Shown in pieces: positions 1-13,724 of a stretch of 64,000 nt of DNA. The notes below the pieces were generated by a model. The model made no database searches. It was given only the letters and a program-made list of their open reading frames with translations, and was not told the DNA's origin. Both the position numbers and the translations under genes were made by a program. Position 1 is the first letter of the stretch; each line of letters begins with the position of its first letter. Source of the stretch: Hypoxylon rubiginosum (taxonomy: Eukaryota > Ascomycota > Sordariomycetes > Xylariales > Hypoxylaceae). The DNA is taken from NCBI GenBank assembly GCA_902806565.1, contig CADCXA010000031.1, positions 1,302,001 through 1,366,000 on the forward strand, read 5' to 3'.

Positions 1-6
1 CGATAT

Positions 7-37
<31 letters not shown>

Positions 38-455
38 GATCGCCTGCGGGGCTCATTTTTTGGGGTATGGTTATCTGCCAACAAAGCACATGGCGACGCG
101 CAGCAGCTGAACCAGATGGCGCGTTTACCAGACGCCCACATATTGGAGAAGGCCCGGCTTCTAGGGAATGCCATTGACTTAGGTTTAGACTGTCTGCCGT
201 TGTTCAATCCACGCCAACTTCGCGGAGTTGCAATCCTCCTTTTTACGCCGGTCGATCGGCATAATGCAGGATCGATATTCGGCAGATGGGTTGGCGAGGT
301 TAGCTACCTGCGGGGTAGCAGCACACTCCATACGATACCCTTGGCTAGACGACGTGCGAGCGACAGCTATAAGAATAGGGCTGTCATGGTCCTTAGAGCT
401 ACTGGGTATCATAGTACCTAAGGTAGGTAGTCCAGTTGTTTGAAACCCTTGCGCC
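1..455. other. Left-edge spacer with a TA microsatellite
   Basis: No gene was recognised. The short open frames here overlap one another on both strands and have no family features. The stretch holds a TA run at 13-37 and is presumably the upstream region of the flavoenzyme gene that starts at 456. Confidence 0.5.
13..37. repeat. (TA)n microsatellite, 25 nt
   Basis: An uninterrupted alternating T/A tract is read directly in the sequence, just after the window start. Confidence 0.95.
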
Positions 456-2629
<2,174 letters not shown>

Positions 2630-3525
2630 GACTATATGACACCAAGACACCAAGCAGGTAGTTTAATAATGAACCTGTTCTTCCTCGCTCGCCGCCTCGG
2701 ATTTACGGTATACAGAGAGCATATGCAACCTCCCTCCTCCCATCACGACCTGATCGTGGTCTTGTCACTCACTAATGAGGGAGCCTAGAGTGAAATGCAC
2801 AATCGCGGATTTTGTATGCCGTCAGTGGCGCATTCATAATAACTCGAGATAAGCAATTTCAGCACCTAGCCGACACCCGCATCCTGGCGACAGTGGAGGC
2901 GGATACCACGTTAGAGCAAACGCAGCAAACCGTAGTCGATGGTTTTCAATGGCTTCTAGATAACCCTGGCAGCCCCTGCTATGGGCTTCATGTACTACCG
3001 TGTATCAACAAGTCTCGTGGCGATGTTGAAGCTCCGCCATATCTCGAGGTCGGCGATCTATGCATGATTGAAGCAACCTCCAATCCAAAACTGGCGCGAT
3101 GTCAGCGGTGATGCATGTGGCTGTTTAGTGCATCGTGAACTTGGCACCAAAAACCGCAAACCGGTAGCATCCGCCCCGTTGGACGATCTGGTACTACGGT
3201 AGAACGTGATTTGTGCAGCCCCATTACTATCGCCCAACTGCATACAAAAGAAGAAAAACTTGTCAGAGGCATGGCCACTCATTGGTCACTCCTTCGAATG
3301 AGGCTTGCTCGTACTACGATGTTGCAGCAAGACCTTCAAATGGAAAGTGGTTCAACATTAGGCTACTTATCGCCGCGAATTTATCCTTCCCGTACCTCCC
3401 GTGTCTTCTGACCTGTAAGACCGAAGCGAATCCTTCATACGTGTGCTTTCCGGCTTACTTATTTGGTGTCCTTTCGCCGCTGACTGTTCGAGCCGTTGAA
3501 GTCGGCCTCTCACCCGGGATCTATA
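2630..3525. other. Spacer between flavoenzyme and P450, with an unassigned open frame
   Basis: It holds the 3' flank of the flavoenzyme and the upstream region of the P450. A plus-strand frame open from 2812 to 3111 (about 99 codons, beginning at TTG with no ATG) has a protein-like composition but matches no family I recognise. It may be a gene relic. Other frames to 3617 look random and overlap P450 exon 1. Confidence 0.35.
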
Positions 3526-5397
3526 ATGATGTATGTTTGGCTGTGCCCTATTGTGGCAGCAGTAATATTCTACATCTACCGAGCAGGCTATGTATATTTC
3601 GATCGCAGAGCGAGTGACCTCTCCATACTGCCAATAACTGCTTCTAACACTCCGTAGGCAAAGCTGTCCCTTTCAAAAGGAGATGCATCCACGCATGACT
3701 CACTCCCGCAGGCCAGTAGATGGCCTCTAGGCCTCGACTTGCTGGTGTTGACCTTGAGGGCATCTGACGAACTGCGGTTGATGGAATTCTTCCTTGACAA
3801 CTTCCGCAAACTTGGGAATACCTTCCAGCAGGTTATCGGGCCGAACACGTCTATATTCACCATCGAGCCTGCTAACGTGGAAACGCTCTTGTTATCTAAT
3901 GCCAAAGGTAGGTTAACGTGCAGAGAGATGGACGAGATGTAACAAACCGCGTGACTGTGTTAACTGGGTTTAGATTGGGGTTTGGGTTTCCGACGTACCA
4001 TCTTCTTCCCGCTTCTTGGCGATGGCATCTTTCTCCAGGAAGGCGAGGCGTGGAAACATTCCCGAGATATCCTACGGCCACACTTCTACCACCGGCACTA
4101 TGAAAACCTCGATATATACAGACCGCATGTAGACAGCTTATTGGAGGCGATCGACAGTGATGTCGCTACTAGTGCAACGAACATTATCGATATAGAGCCG
4201 CTGTTCTTCCGATTGACACTCGATGTGACAACTGAGTTTCTCTTCGGTGAATCCGTACTGAGCCAACGGCCAATCTCTAGCGTGACAAGCCATGATTTCG
4301 AAGAGGCATTCGACACGGCTCAGAGCATTTCTACCAAGAGGCTCAGATTTCAAAAGCTATACTGGCTAGTCGAAGGCAAGAGGCTGCGAGAGGCTTGCAG
4401 CACAATCCATCAGTTCGCAGATAGAATCATCAACAAGACGCTCACCAATAGCGCCAACGATTCCGATGCTGGGAATCGGCTTCCTTTCATTTCGACCATC
4501 GCGCAGCACTATCCCGATCGGGATGTCTTAAGGGGCCAGGCTATTAACATTCTAACCGCAGGAAGGGACTCTACTGCTACTTTCCTGTCGTGGACCTTGT
4601 AAGCAAACCCCCTTGATCTTAGAACGGGAGGAGGCTCTTACATTTTAATAATTAGCTTCCACCTTGTGAGATATCCCTCGGCGATGACGAAACTGCGAGC
4701 GGAAGTCTCACAAGTCGACGAGACGGCCGCTCCTCTGACACGAGCAGACTTACTTCGACTGACATACTTGCAAAATGTCATGAGAGAAGGTACATGCTCT
4801 TTAAAATCGAGCCTTCATGCTAGCCCGCCCTAACATAACGTATCAGTTTTGCGACTCCACCCACCAGTCCCCCTAATCAGCCGCACGGCACTGAGGGACA
4901 CGATACTGCCCACGGGCGGCGGGGCAGACGGCAGGTCGCCGATCCTCGTGCCGGAAGGGATGAGCGTGCTCTACAGCGCCTACTGCATCCAGCGCCGCCC
5001 GGATCTCTACGGCATGGACGCGGAGATGTTCCGGCCGGAGCGGTGGGACGAAGAGCCGCTCCGGTCTCGAGACGCGACGCACCGCGGGTGGACGTTTCTG
5101 CCGTTTGGAGGCGGCCCGCGGACTTGCTTAGGGAGTATGCTGCCTACCTACCCCCGATCTAACACCAATCCACACGCGTTTTGGGTTGGTTAGGTTTTCT
5201 ATTGTACTGACCAGAGTCTGCTAGTGGACTTTTCTCTGACCGAGGGCGCGTACGCGATAGTGCGCATCCTGCAGCGCTTCCCGTCCATCAGGATCCCGAC
5301 CGACGAGCCGGTGCAGGTGACGGGCCACGAGAGGCAGACGGTCACGATATCGCTGAAGCCCGCGGACGGATGTAGGGTGGACCTGGGCAAGGAGTGA
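3526..5397 (+). CDS. Cytochrome P450, CYP52-like (alkane/fatty-acid hydroxylase type)
   Basis: A heme-thiolate monooxygenase anchored in the ER. Model: 3526-3591, 3658-3907, 3974-4598, 4656-4789, 4847-5134, 5225-5397, giving 511 aa. The N-terminal anchor is at residues 3-18. The C-helix region reads GDGIFLQEGEAWKHSRDILR, typical of CYP52/CYP539-type enzymes. The I-helix carries ILTAGRDSTATFL, the ExxR region includes LRLHPPVPLISR, and the heme loop is FLPFGGGPRTCLG, with Cys as the iron ligand. The first junction is uncertain: exons 1 and 2 lie in one frame separated by a TAG at 3655-3657, which is removed only if the 66-bp intron 3592-3657 (GTATAT...CTAAC...TAG) is real. If it is not, the gene carries a nonsense codon. 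The other joins are firm. Substrates are probably fatty acids, alkanes or alkyl side chains. Confidence 0.85.
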
Positions 5398-6145
5398 AAC
5401 TGGTTCTCGAGGGCAGTCAGCTTGCCGCCACGCCGCTTATGAATTTTATGATCAACGTTCGTTCACGGGTCATGGAGATGAGTTGGTAGCGATATAGATC
5501 TAGCTCGGCAATCTGAGAACTAATGCCGATTTTGGGCTAGCCTCTGGCTTGCTAGGGCGATCTTATCTAATTACGGACAGCTGGAAATTTGGCTGTACGA
5601 AGTACGAGTGGAAATATCTTATTGGCTTGGCCCCCTATTCACGTAGGTACCAACCTAATACTGACAAACCTCCATATTGGGCAGAGTTCGTTCAATTTTA
5701 GAAGTCATATATAAACACCGATCTCGCTCATACATAGGTATCCGTAAACATCTGCTTACGCCGCTGCGTCGAAGTACACGGCAGTTGAATAAAGGAGTTT
5801 CGGGTACCTGAAAACAGGTCGGCCCAGGGTTACAACGCTAAATGATGACCGCAGGCTGTACTAACGTTACCTTGGCCAAAGCCATCTACGCCTGTGTGCG
5901 CGCCGGGAGCTTCACTACGCAGCGTAATTGGAATCAATTACTGCAAAATAATCGCCGACTTCCCCTTTTTTTCACCCGAGTTTTTTCAGCTTCGTCGTTA
6001 CACATAATCTCACCATGACGTACCTGATAAGAGACATTATAGCACAAGCTCTTAACACGGCATTGGGGTATTATCTGTCCTCTACTGAACGTTGTATTCT
6101 AAACTGCCACCTTGCTACCTTGCCGATCAGATGTAGACGGATAAG
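5398..6145. other. Spacer downstream of the P450
   Basis: There is no gene or RNA that I can support. It contains the P450 3' flank and AT-rich sequence leading into a decayed membrane-protein gene. Confidence 0.5.
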
Positions 6146-7127
6146 ACTATTGTGACGAAAACGCCCCGTCTTCCGCCGGTAATATCAATGTGGGTCGCGC
6201 TGATTCCATTCCGCTGTTTTCAACTCATACATCGCTCGATTCTCTTCTTCTAGAGCCTGCACCTTCTCCGGCCAAGCCAACTCGACTACACGCCGCCGGT
6301 CGGTGGATCTCGCGGCAATGGAAAGAGGCTACTCAGGAGGTTCTGGCGGACCTACGTGATGGGCGGTATTGGAAACCCTTTCTGATCCTCTTGTCCTCTT
6401 GTACTTGTCTTGGATTGGTTTTCTCGTGTTCGTGATCACCCTACTCGCGATTTTGTCGTATGGATATTCGTTCTAGGGCGCGTTGAGTACGGCATGCAAG
6501 CCGGATGATAGCTTCACCCCGTTCGTAAACGATTACAACCCCTGGGGTTCATCCGGCTTCTTCCAAATCACTTTGGCATTTGGACCGCTCGATTTCACTC
6601 CGGCCAAGGTCATTGATATCTGCTGGGATATCGTAAGTCACTTGGTTCTAGTCTGGGATACTCCTCGGTAACCAGTCTTCTACCAGATCGTTGGTCGAGT
6701 AGGTCAGGCTGTGCTGGCCACGTTCTCGTGGCACGTCTTCTCGCAGTATACCGCAACCTCGATAGACAGCTCTCCGGTCACGTATCGACCTTTTTAGGTC
6801 GTCTTCCTCCATCAAGAACCCACCTTCTCAATTCTGCACCTGCTACGAGATTTCGTTTCTTTCCGGCGCTTGCGCTCCGTAGTTGCGATGGTGTACATGG
6901 TCGCGACTATGATCTTCGTGCTCGTGTTTCCGACACTTGTCAGTGCTATGACTGGTTACACTCCTGTTACGAAAGCTTTTATTCAAAATGACGACGAGAG
7001 ATTGATACTGTTTTCAGATTTCAAGGTTCTGGCATATATCATCCACGACGGCTTCAGAATCAACATGACTGCCGACGCTTACGTCGCAAGGCCTCTCGAC
7101 GACTACTATATAGACCCAGTCGTTTGA
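6145..7127 (+). pseudogene. Decayed fungal multi-pass membrane protein gene
   Basis: The reading is recognisably a large fungal membrane-protein family of unknown function, with segments such as NPWGSSGFFQITLAFGPLDF, VVAMVYMVATMIFVLVFPTL and LAYIIHDGFRIN. The coding line is broken. The first piece (to 6435) has no ATG in frame after the stop at 6142-6144. Near 6390-6410 the frame shifts by one within a CTCTTGT near-duplication, after which WIGFLVFVITLLAILSYG continues. A TAG at about 6475 interrupts it. After an intact intron (about 6633-6688, GTAAGT...CAG), a TAG at about 6796 sits between TYRPF and VVFLHQEPTF. The frame ends at a TGA at 7125-7127, beyond which the same frame stays open for about 20 more codons. 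The usual longer C-terminus is not seen. This looks like a dead gene; a sequencing error could explain one lesion but not all. Confidence 0.75.
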
Positions 7128-7435
7128 TATAGGAATGAGAATCTTGAATATGATAGCCGCTATAACGAAGAGGAATATATATAGGCAAATACATGCTGTA
7201 TCTAGTTGTAAATGTTCTCCTAAATGCCGAGCCTCGAGGACTTGAAGGCTAACCTATCTATTAAGACGTCTCCCGCTACGGGTTTTAAAGCAACAATAAT
7301 ACGGAGTCAACTTAAAAGAACGCGACGCTACCAGCTCCAACTCTGAAAATCTCGGCATACTACATTCCTCCAGGTAGTTTGTTTAGGAGTGATTAGACGA
7401 TCCACAGACTCAGAACAGACCCTTCGACAATCTCA

Positions 7436-7735
7436 CGTCGTTTTGAAAAGACGTACGAGAACAGATGGTGGGAGACAGTACTTATCATTTTTACGGCACC
7501 GGTCATACTGCCGATGATGTTCGGACTCTATTCTCAACCAGGCGGGGTATTTCTGCTGGCTGTATTTGGATGCGCTATTCTTGGGATACTATGTGCCCTG
7601 GCAATCGGGAGCACGTTGAGGAGTAGACTCTTTGTGACGTCGTTCTGGGTCCTGGCAGGCTTGGTCGTGTTTATTGGCGTTTACGCGTCGGGCACTTTAG
7701 AGAAGTCTAACACATGGAGACAGCAACCTTCATAA
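7436..7735 (+). pseudogene. Orphan C-terminal membrane segment (DUF6594-like) remnant
   Basis: An open frame of about 100 codons without a proper start reads RRFEKTYENRWWETVLIIFT and continues with three hydrophobic segments (roughly FTAPVILPMMFGLY, FLLAVFGCAILGILCALA and FWVLAGLVVFIGVYA) before stopping. Three short helices at the very C-terminus, ending in a V-V-F-type segment, are typical of the fungal DUF6594 family, but the N-terminal domain is missing from the sequence upstream. It could also be the last exon of a gene whose earlier exons I failed to see. The family assignment is tentative. Confidence 0.4.
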
Positions 7736-8153
7736 TATAGATTAGAGAGCATAAGCATAAGATAATGAAATAGATATAGAAGATAGGTATACCGTATTAC
7801 TGCATTTCATGCCTCATTCAATGAAACGTCTTCTTACCAATCCCGACAGCCTTCTCGGAGGATGGTAGCTTCAAAGGGGTAAGGACCATCTCCACACGAT
7901 TATGGAATGCATACCTAGACGATGGTTTCCTACCATCTTGATGAAAAGGGCTGAGGCTTGAGAAAAAGAGGGGGTGGCGTGGAGAGAAGTCAAAGTGATT
8001 ACCACCTGAGTACCTAGATTGGGGAGTGTGCCACAAAGTAGACTTAACAAAATCAGAATGTTCGCAATTCTATCAATTCTATTCGAGTATATACAACCGT
8101 ATATCTAGCGCAGGGGGGATCAATTGTCCCTTCTCCCGGCCTCTTTATTCACT
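7736..8153. other. Spacer between a membrane-protein remnant and the SAT4-like gene
   Basis: It probably holds the 3' untranslated region of the minus-strand gene ending at 8154. No gene was recognised. Confidence 0.5.
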
Positions 8154-9620
8154 TTATTGTGGGCGGACAGACCACACTTGCTTCACCACAATGCCATTTG
8201 GCGCCACCGGTGATTGTGAGTGGAAGCTATCCCGATTCCCCGTGCTAATAATCGTCCGTATTCCCGTCTCCAGACCTAATCGCAGGTCGGGCATCGTATC
8301 TGAGTAATCGCTATTCGCACCTCGCTCCATCCCCGAGGACTTGGTGCTGCGTATTGATCTTGTGTCGTCTTGTATCTCCGCCTTCCGTGGCCGCTCTAAG
8401 TCGATACGGTTGAGCTCCGTCTCGCTACCGTCGTCGAACGGTTTTCTGGAACCGTTGGTCCTTAAAAGACTCTTATCCCGATTCGTGCTATGGCGCGAAA
8501 AGGGGTTGGTTCCGACGAAGACGTACTTATTCGGAGTAACTGATGTCTTCTTGACGGAGCGGAAGCGACGAGAGAATCGGCGGATCAGCGGGCCAAGCGC
8601 GATGAGGGAGGAACATATGAGGCCCGAAGTTGATTCAGCTTCTCCCCACGCCGCAATCGTTACAAGATCCCAAGAGAGGTCGTCGGTCAACTTCGCGTAA
8701 AATATCATGCGACATATGGACACGATGCAGGTGCTGTTGTTGGTTAGACGTGTGTACGGGGTTATGGTTACACCAAGAAGGAAACCAGGAGCACTCACAA
8801 GAACCCCAAAGCAAAGATTCCGAGCACCGCCCACTTCCTTCCCCGTTTCAAGTTTAACCGCCACACGACGGGAATCGGGAGGATGAGAACAATAAGATCG
8901 GTTACGATGTTCCCGATCGCGTTCATCCACCCGAGGAGGTTGCTATCCAGGCACGTGCCCGGAATACTGCGATCCCAATACGATGGGATGGGAGTACAGG
9001 AAAATATGAGGACGAATTCTTGAGCGACGACCCAGCCAGTGACCGCAATCATGATGACGATATAGAACATGCGATAGTGGGGGACCTCCTGAATTAACCG
9101 GTAGTACTGGAAGAATAGCGTGAATTTGATCAACATTAAAGACAGGTTATATGTGATCGTCATGATGTAAAACAGCTGCTCCGGGTAAATTAGTTCTCCA
9201 TGTAACATGTGTTGACGGCATCGGCGATTCTGACCTTCCAGAATTTTATGCTATCCTCCAGTGAAATGTCCCATATGTGGGCGCCGAGGCCGTGTCTCGT
9301 GTGCACGCATTGTACTACGCCATTCGTGATCGCTCCCATCTGAAGAAATATTGTTAGACTATGCTCTTGTTCGTAGTAGATGCTGTAGATGTCTCTTTTG
9401 CCGTATGTAAAAATACTTGGCGCGAACGTACCAATCCGACTATTGCCAAAAAGTCATCCACCCAGAATTTGTTCAAGACGAAGTATCTCGTGTATAGCCG
9501 GAGGGCCACGGCTATGGTCGCGAATATCATACATAGCACCATGGCCGCTATGGTATCGCCGGCTCGGTTGTTGTGAGGGAGACTGGCGTAAGTCTCCGCG
9601 TCCATGCCCAGATAACTCAT
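8154..9620 (-). CDS. SAT4/Pth11-like fungal rhodopsin-fold integral membrane protein (possible frameshift)
   Basis: A predicted seven-helix plasma-membrane protein of the SAT4 ('rhodopsin domain, fungal') family; some relatives sense surface or host cues. Exon 1 is 9432-9620 (MSYLGMDAETY..., with LRLYTRYFVLNKFWVDDFLA, the family's R-x-Y-x-R...DD signature). An intron follows at 9340-9431. The middle exon carries HGLGAHIWDI and then, from about 9208, LIYPEQLFYIMTITYNLSLM. Another intron is at 8734-8798 (GTGAGT...CAACAG). The last exon gives CIVSICRMIFYAKLTDDLSW and a polar Ser/Arg-rich cytoplasmic tail. The two halves of the middle exon are in different frames: one frame stops right after CYMEN (TAA near 9191) and the other continues with LIYPEQ. 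I found no GT-AG intron to reconcile them, so a one-base deletion near 9188-9198 is likely. This makes it a recent pseudogene or an assembly error. The rest is intact. Confidence 0.75.
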
Positions 9621-12600
9621 GATTGCGACCTAGTACTATCCTTCGGCCCCGTCTGGAGCCCAGCCAAAAGGTCGAAAAATCCGGGCGAATGAATTTTCCA
9701 TGCCAGGAGGTTTTGACCTTAAGACCTTTTACCACGCATTTGTCGAAAGAATCCACAGGAAGAAGGCGAAGGGGAGAAACAGTAGAAATCGATCTATTTC
9801 GCAGTGGAGAGATCCGCCATATAAGTTTGGGCTTCGCGCTGGCCCGTATCTTTCCTTAGGCTAGCCCTAAGGTGGTGCCCCGAAGCTAGCAGATCGCGTC
9901 GCCAGGGTCAGCGATTGGCGAGGAAATAAGAGAGAAACTTGCGGGCGTAATAGAGAATCTAGAGCGAGAACTTAGAGATTCGAGAATCCCCGCCACCGGA
10001 ACCGGTGAGCTGGTTGCCGTGAGGGGACGCTATCACGACAAGCGGTTAAAAAGGGTAGCACTTGGCGGACAGCTAACCACATAGTCTGGTAAACTGGGCA
10101 GCTTTGGAAGTCCTGGCACGATGGGCAGACCCAGCTTTGCCCTTTCCAGGGCTGCGCCGACGGATTTCTGGAACGCTATGATGGAAGCTATCCGCATCCA
10201 GGTCTAGCTGCGTCCGTAGTAGTTTCGAACCTTGGAGTCGGTTCCTTATTAGTTCAACCCTTTCACGCAGGTCTGGATATGGCCCAGGGTTATATAATTA
10301 CAGCGGTGATCCCTTTACATTCGCTTCACTACCTAGTACGCAGCTCGTATGTAAGTACGAAGTACCTGCATGCTGTGTATTGCATTGCATGCATTGTAGG
10401 GGGGGGGGGGGGGGGGGGGGCTTGAATGACATGCTTACGAATATGACGACCTACCTACATCTCCCGCGATCACATTACACCCTCGACTACAACTACATTT
10501 TGCCATTGCCTGCACACAAGGTAACTTGTTTATATGTTTCTAGGCAATGCGCCGAAAAGCGTGTGACAGAGTGACGAGAATTGAACCCGACATATTCGTA
10601 TGGCGAAACAAACGATGTTACATACCGCTTCATAGTTACCTGCCGACCCTTGAAAAACATGGGGAGGTGGAATGGATTCTAGAACAGGGTGCCGGAAGAT
10701 AAGCTGGGACGCAACAGCTAGTAAGGGGACAAGGGGAAAGGGGCATTGTACTATGGAAAGGGACTGTTCTAGTATAGCTAGGGGGGCTCGAGCGTAACCT
10801 GTCAGCCTGTCAGTCTGTTAGGTAGTATCAAGCTTCTGGGCTCTGGGGTTGATGGTTGATTCTCTTACTCTGCAGGTGCTGAAAACCCCAGTCGCTTGCA
10901 TGGCGGAAGTCTTATTTGGCAATCTAATGGCCTGGTTCCAAATTCGACTTGGGAACCACGGATGAAGGATGAGCGGTTCTGGGGTTCTGGGGATGGTTCA
11001 CGCTTTTGGTCAACCCCAGCTAGCCTCGGTGGTGACAAAATCTACAGCGGAGTCAGCTCTCCTTGGCATCTCTCATCTCCCCGTTGCCCGTTCTGCCCGT
11101 TCCGAAGGCCTACCACACGAATTGACAGAGCGAACATGAAAAGGTCTAGTGACGATGGAACAACTAGTAATCATATTAGTCCCAGCCCTATGATAATGAA
11201 CAAATTTCATAAAGCAACGTTTTATAGGTCTAAAGGCAGAATAATGGCTGCAAGTTAGCTTACTACTACTGCTGTAATAGGTAGACCGGTGTGCAAGTTC
11301 AGGGGTTAGATGCTACAATCACTGCTAGGAGCTCTGAGGAGGTAGGTAGTAATCAGTAACAGAACTAGAAAAGGTAGCGCTGTAACCCATCTGAAGACTA
11401 TTCCTCACCTGTTCTAATGTTTTAGGGTCCGGCTAATGCCCACCGGGCAGCCCGGAGGTATCGTCCAGCTGTGAGTCGGTCTCCATTTCGCTCCGCAACT
11501 AGTCTCGCTAATCAATCCTCCCGGTCTGCGACCTGACTCAGGAGTAGGTAGTGTAGAAAGAGTTTGCAGAGAACGTGAGTTCTCGCAAGCGAGGAGACAT
11601 TTTTACCTAGAGCTACGCAAGCGACGACAGAATTTCAAAAAGGAGACTTTTGTGAGGTAACAATTTTTAACGTCGCAGCCACTGCCGGTAGTTATAGTTC
11701 CGTTTCGTGCCACGCATCCTCAAGCGGCCAGCGATCGCATTCAAATCCTAAATAGGCAAACCACTCGTCGGAGAGCGGTGGGCAAAGACCAACTGCTCGT
11801 CCATAGGCACGTGACTACCCCGAAACGTCTACAATGATATCGATCATCGAGTCACGCAATTGCAACGACCTCGGATGATCAAACTTCCAGAAGCGATATC
11901 ACAGAAATCTCTGCATTGCCGGACTTTCTATTGATGAACGAACTGTCTATCGGTATATCGCTACCGACTATTAGGCTCTTTAAGCCCGTATATAGAAAGT
12001 CTTTAATACTCGTATCTCCAATCGAGAAAAATATCAAAGAGATTCCCATCTTCTATCCTCTCAGACTCTTACACTCTCCAACGCAAGTGACTCTCCGGAT
12101 TAAATTAAAGAGTCCTCGGGCGTACTAGGCGCACCTATGTCTTCAGGTGTAAAGGGCGCAATCGTAGTTTCGGCCAGAACAGTCAGGAGGGAGACGATGT
12201 GCATAGGTATATACCCAAGGCATATGGCCAAGTCAAGTATAGCAGATTCGACTCAGTGTCGAGGCGACGGCGACTAAGATGGCACGCTGGAGCGTTTGGG
12301 GTCTTGCTCACGACTATTATTCATCCCATCTATTCAATTCCTCGCCAAACCCCCACATCTTCCAGTGACAGCGTATGGATTCAATCAATCATGTAATTGG
12401 TTCGATTGACGATTGACTTGGTTCAGACTGCCCCATCAGAAAGTTCTAAAACATTATTTAGACCATTTATTTATTACTAGAGCTATAATTATATGTTATT
12501 TGTGGCGCGTACATATGGATAGCGAATGGAGGGCTTACTATGAGACTTTGGTGCGCTATAAGCCTTTACAGAGCTTTAGTATTATACGTTACAGGGCTAG

Positions 12601-12912
12601 GTTTTCAAGACTCGGATTACGTAATGCGTTAAGTGGGGCTGAAGAGGCGGGTTGGCGGTTTCTAGGCTATCGCCCATTCTAGAATGTCACGATAATTTTT
12701 GGTGGTTTAGCGGACAGGGCTTTATTAATATGGGTTCCAATGGTCTGGTAAGGCCCTCTATTGGTCAGATACAATTAACCTGTTCGAAATCAACTCAATC
12801 AATTGTATATATTCAGAAAATTGGTTTGACTCTATACAATTTAAATAAATGCAATTTGATCGACTGATTCAGATTGATCCATACACTATCCAACGATCAC
12901 CACCGAATCTCA
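9621..12912. other. 3.3-kb spacer with a poly-G tract
   Basis: I see no protein gene in this stretch. The open frames are short, overlap on both strands and lack introns or motifs that fit. It holds the upstream region of the minus-strand SAT4-like gene, a 22-nt G run at 10399-10420, and AT-rich sequence around 11900-12870. A T-arm-like piece on the minus strand near 10570-10600 does not fold into a tRNA. Confidence 0.5.
10399..10420. repeat. Homopolymer G tract, 22 nt
   Basis: Twenty-two consecutive G residues are read directly. It is isolated, with a GCATTGCATGCATTGTA context just upstream. Confidence 0.95.
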
Positions 12913-13724
12913 TCAGGGATCAAATTCATCCTGGGCGCTCCACACGTCGGACCAGGGAGCCGTGTCGTCGGGCGTCCCGTTGTCGAATACGACGTCGGTG
13001 GGACTCCCCAAGTCGTTGCAAGGCCCCCATACGTCCGCCCCTTCAGGCAATGGAGGTTCTATCATCGGCCCTTCGCGCTCCGTGACTTGGATGAATTCAA
13101 TATGCTTCAAAGCTTCCCAGAGCATCTCTTTTGCTTTCTCAATTTTCTGTTCCAAAGAGTCTTCGGGAAGCTCCCCTGATGTGTGACCTAAATAGACCAT
13201 ATTAGCTAAAGCCATCATAAACCAAACTCGGCATGCAAAAACTTACAGTTGGGGTCTATCGCTAACGTTGGAATCGTGGTATTGAGGATATTCAAAAATG
13301 CTTCGACTTGGTGTTTGCTCTCCCAATCGAAGCTTTTTTGTATCCTTCTTCGAACGCTGGCTCGTTCTTGGTACAGGTGGGCCCTGTATTGCCAATGGCC
13401 ATCGTCTTCATCATCCCCGTGGAACCATCGTGTGAATAATTCCCTGGTTAAGATCGCGGCAGTGAATCCCTTGTCTGCCTCCACGAATGCGATGGCCTTG
13501 TCACTTTCTGAGCCTTCGTCAGTACGGTCAAGTTCTTTTTTGCCGTACCATTCTACGTCATGGTAGAATTCGTGCATGACCACCTTCTGAAAATGGTGTT
13601 TGACGCATCGGCTACAAGCATAGTGTTCCTCGGAACAGGCCTGCCCAAGAACGAGTGCCTATTGTCGTGTTAACACTCGATTCTTAAAAAGGAAATGTTA
13701 GAGAGTGCATACAGTGCAACCCAT
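12913..13724 (-). CDS. Unrecognised 232-aa protein with an N-terminal Cys cluster
   Basis: The family is not recognised. Model: exon 1 13713-13724 (only 12 nt, MGCT), intron 13659-13712 (GTATGC...AATAG), exon 2 13247-13658, intron 13188-13246 (GTAAGT...TTTAG), exon 3 12913-13187, giving 232 aa in phase throughout. The N-terminus has Cys residues spaced as in GQACSEEHYACSRCVKHHF, which could bind zinc. The middle is polar and Trp/Tyr-rich (DVEWYGKKELD, FHGDDEDDGHWQYRAHLYQE), followed by a helical stretch KIEKAKEMLWEALKHIEF and an acidic, Pro-rich C-terminus. There is no signal peptide or membrane helix, so it is probably an intracellular soluble protein. If exon 1 is wrong, an internal ATG near 13583 would give a shorter product without the Cys cluster. 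Confidence 0.6.

Noticed and set aside
3211..3617. 134-codon frame before the P450
   Set aside because: It overlaps P450 exon 1 in another frame and looks like promoter sequence read by chance.
10565..10605. GGGTTCAATTCTCGTC on the minus strand, similar to a tRNA T-arm
   Set aside because: No cloverleaf could be built upstream.
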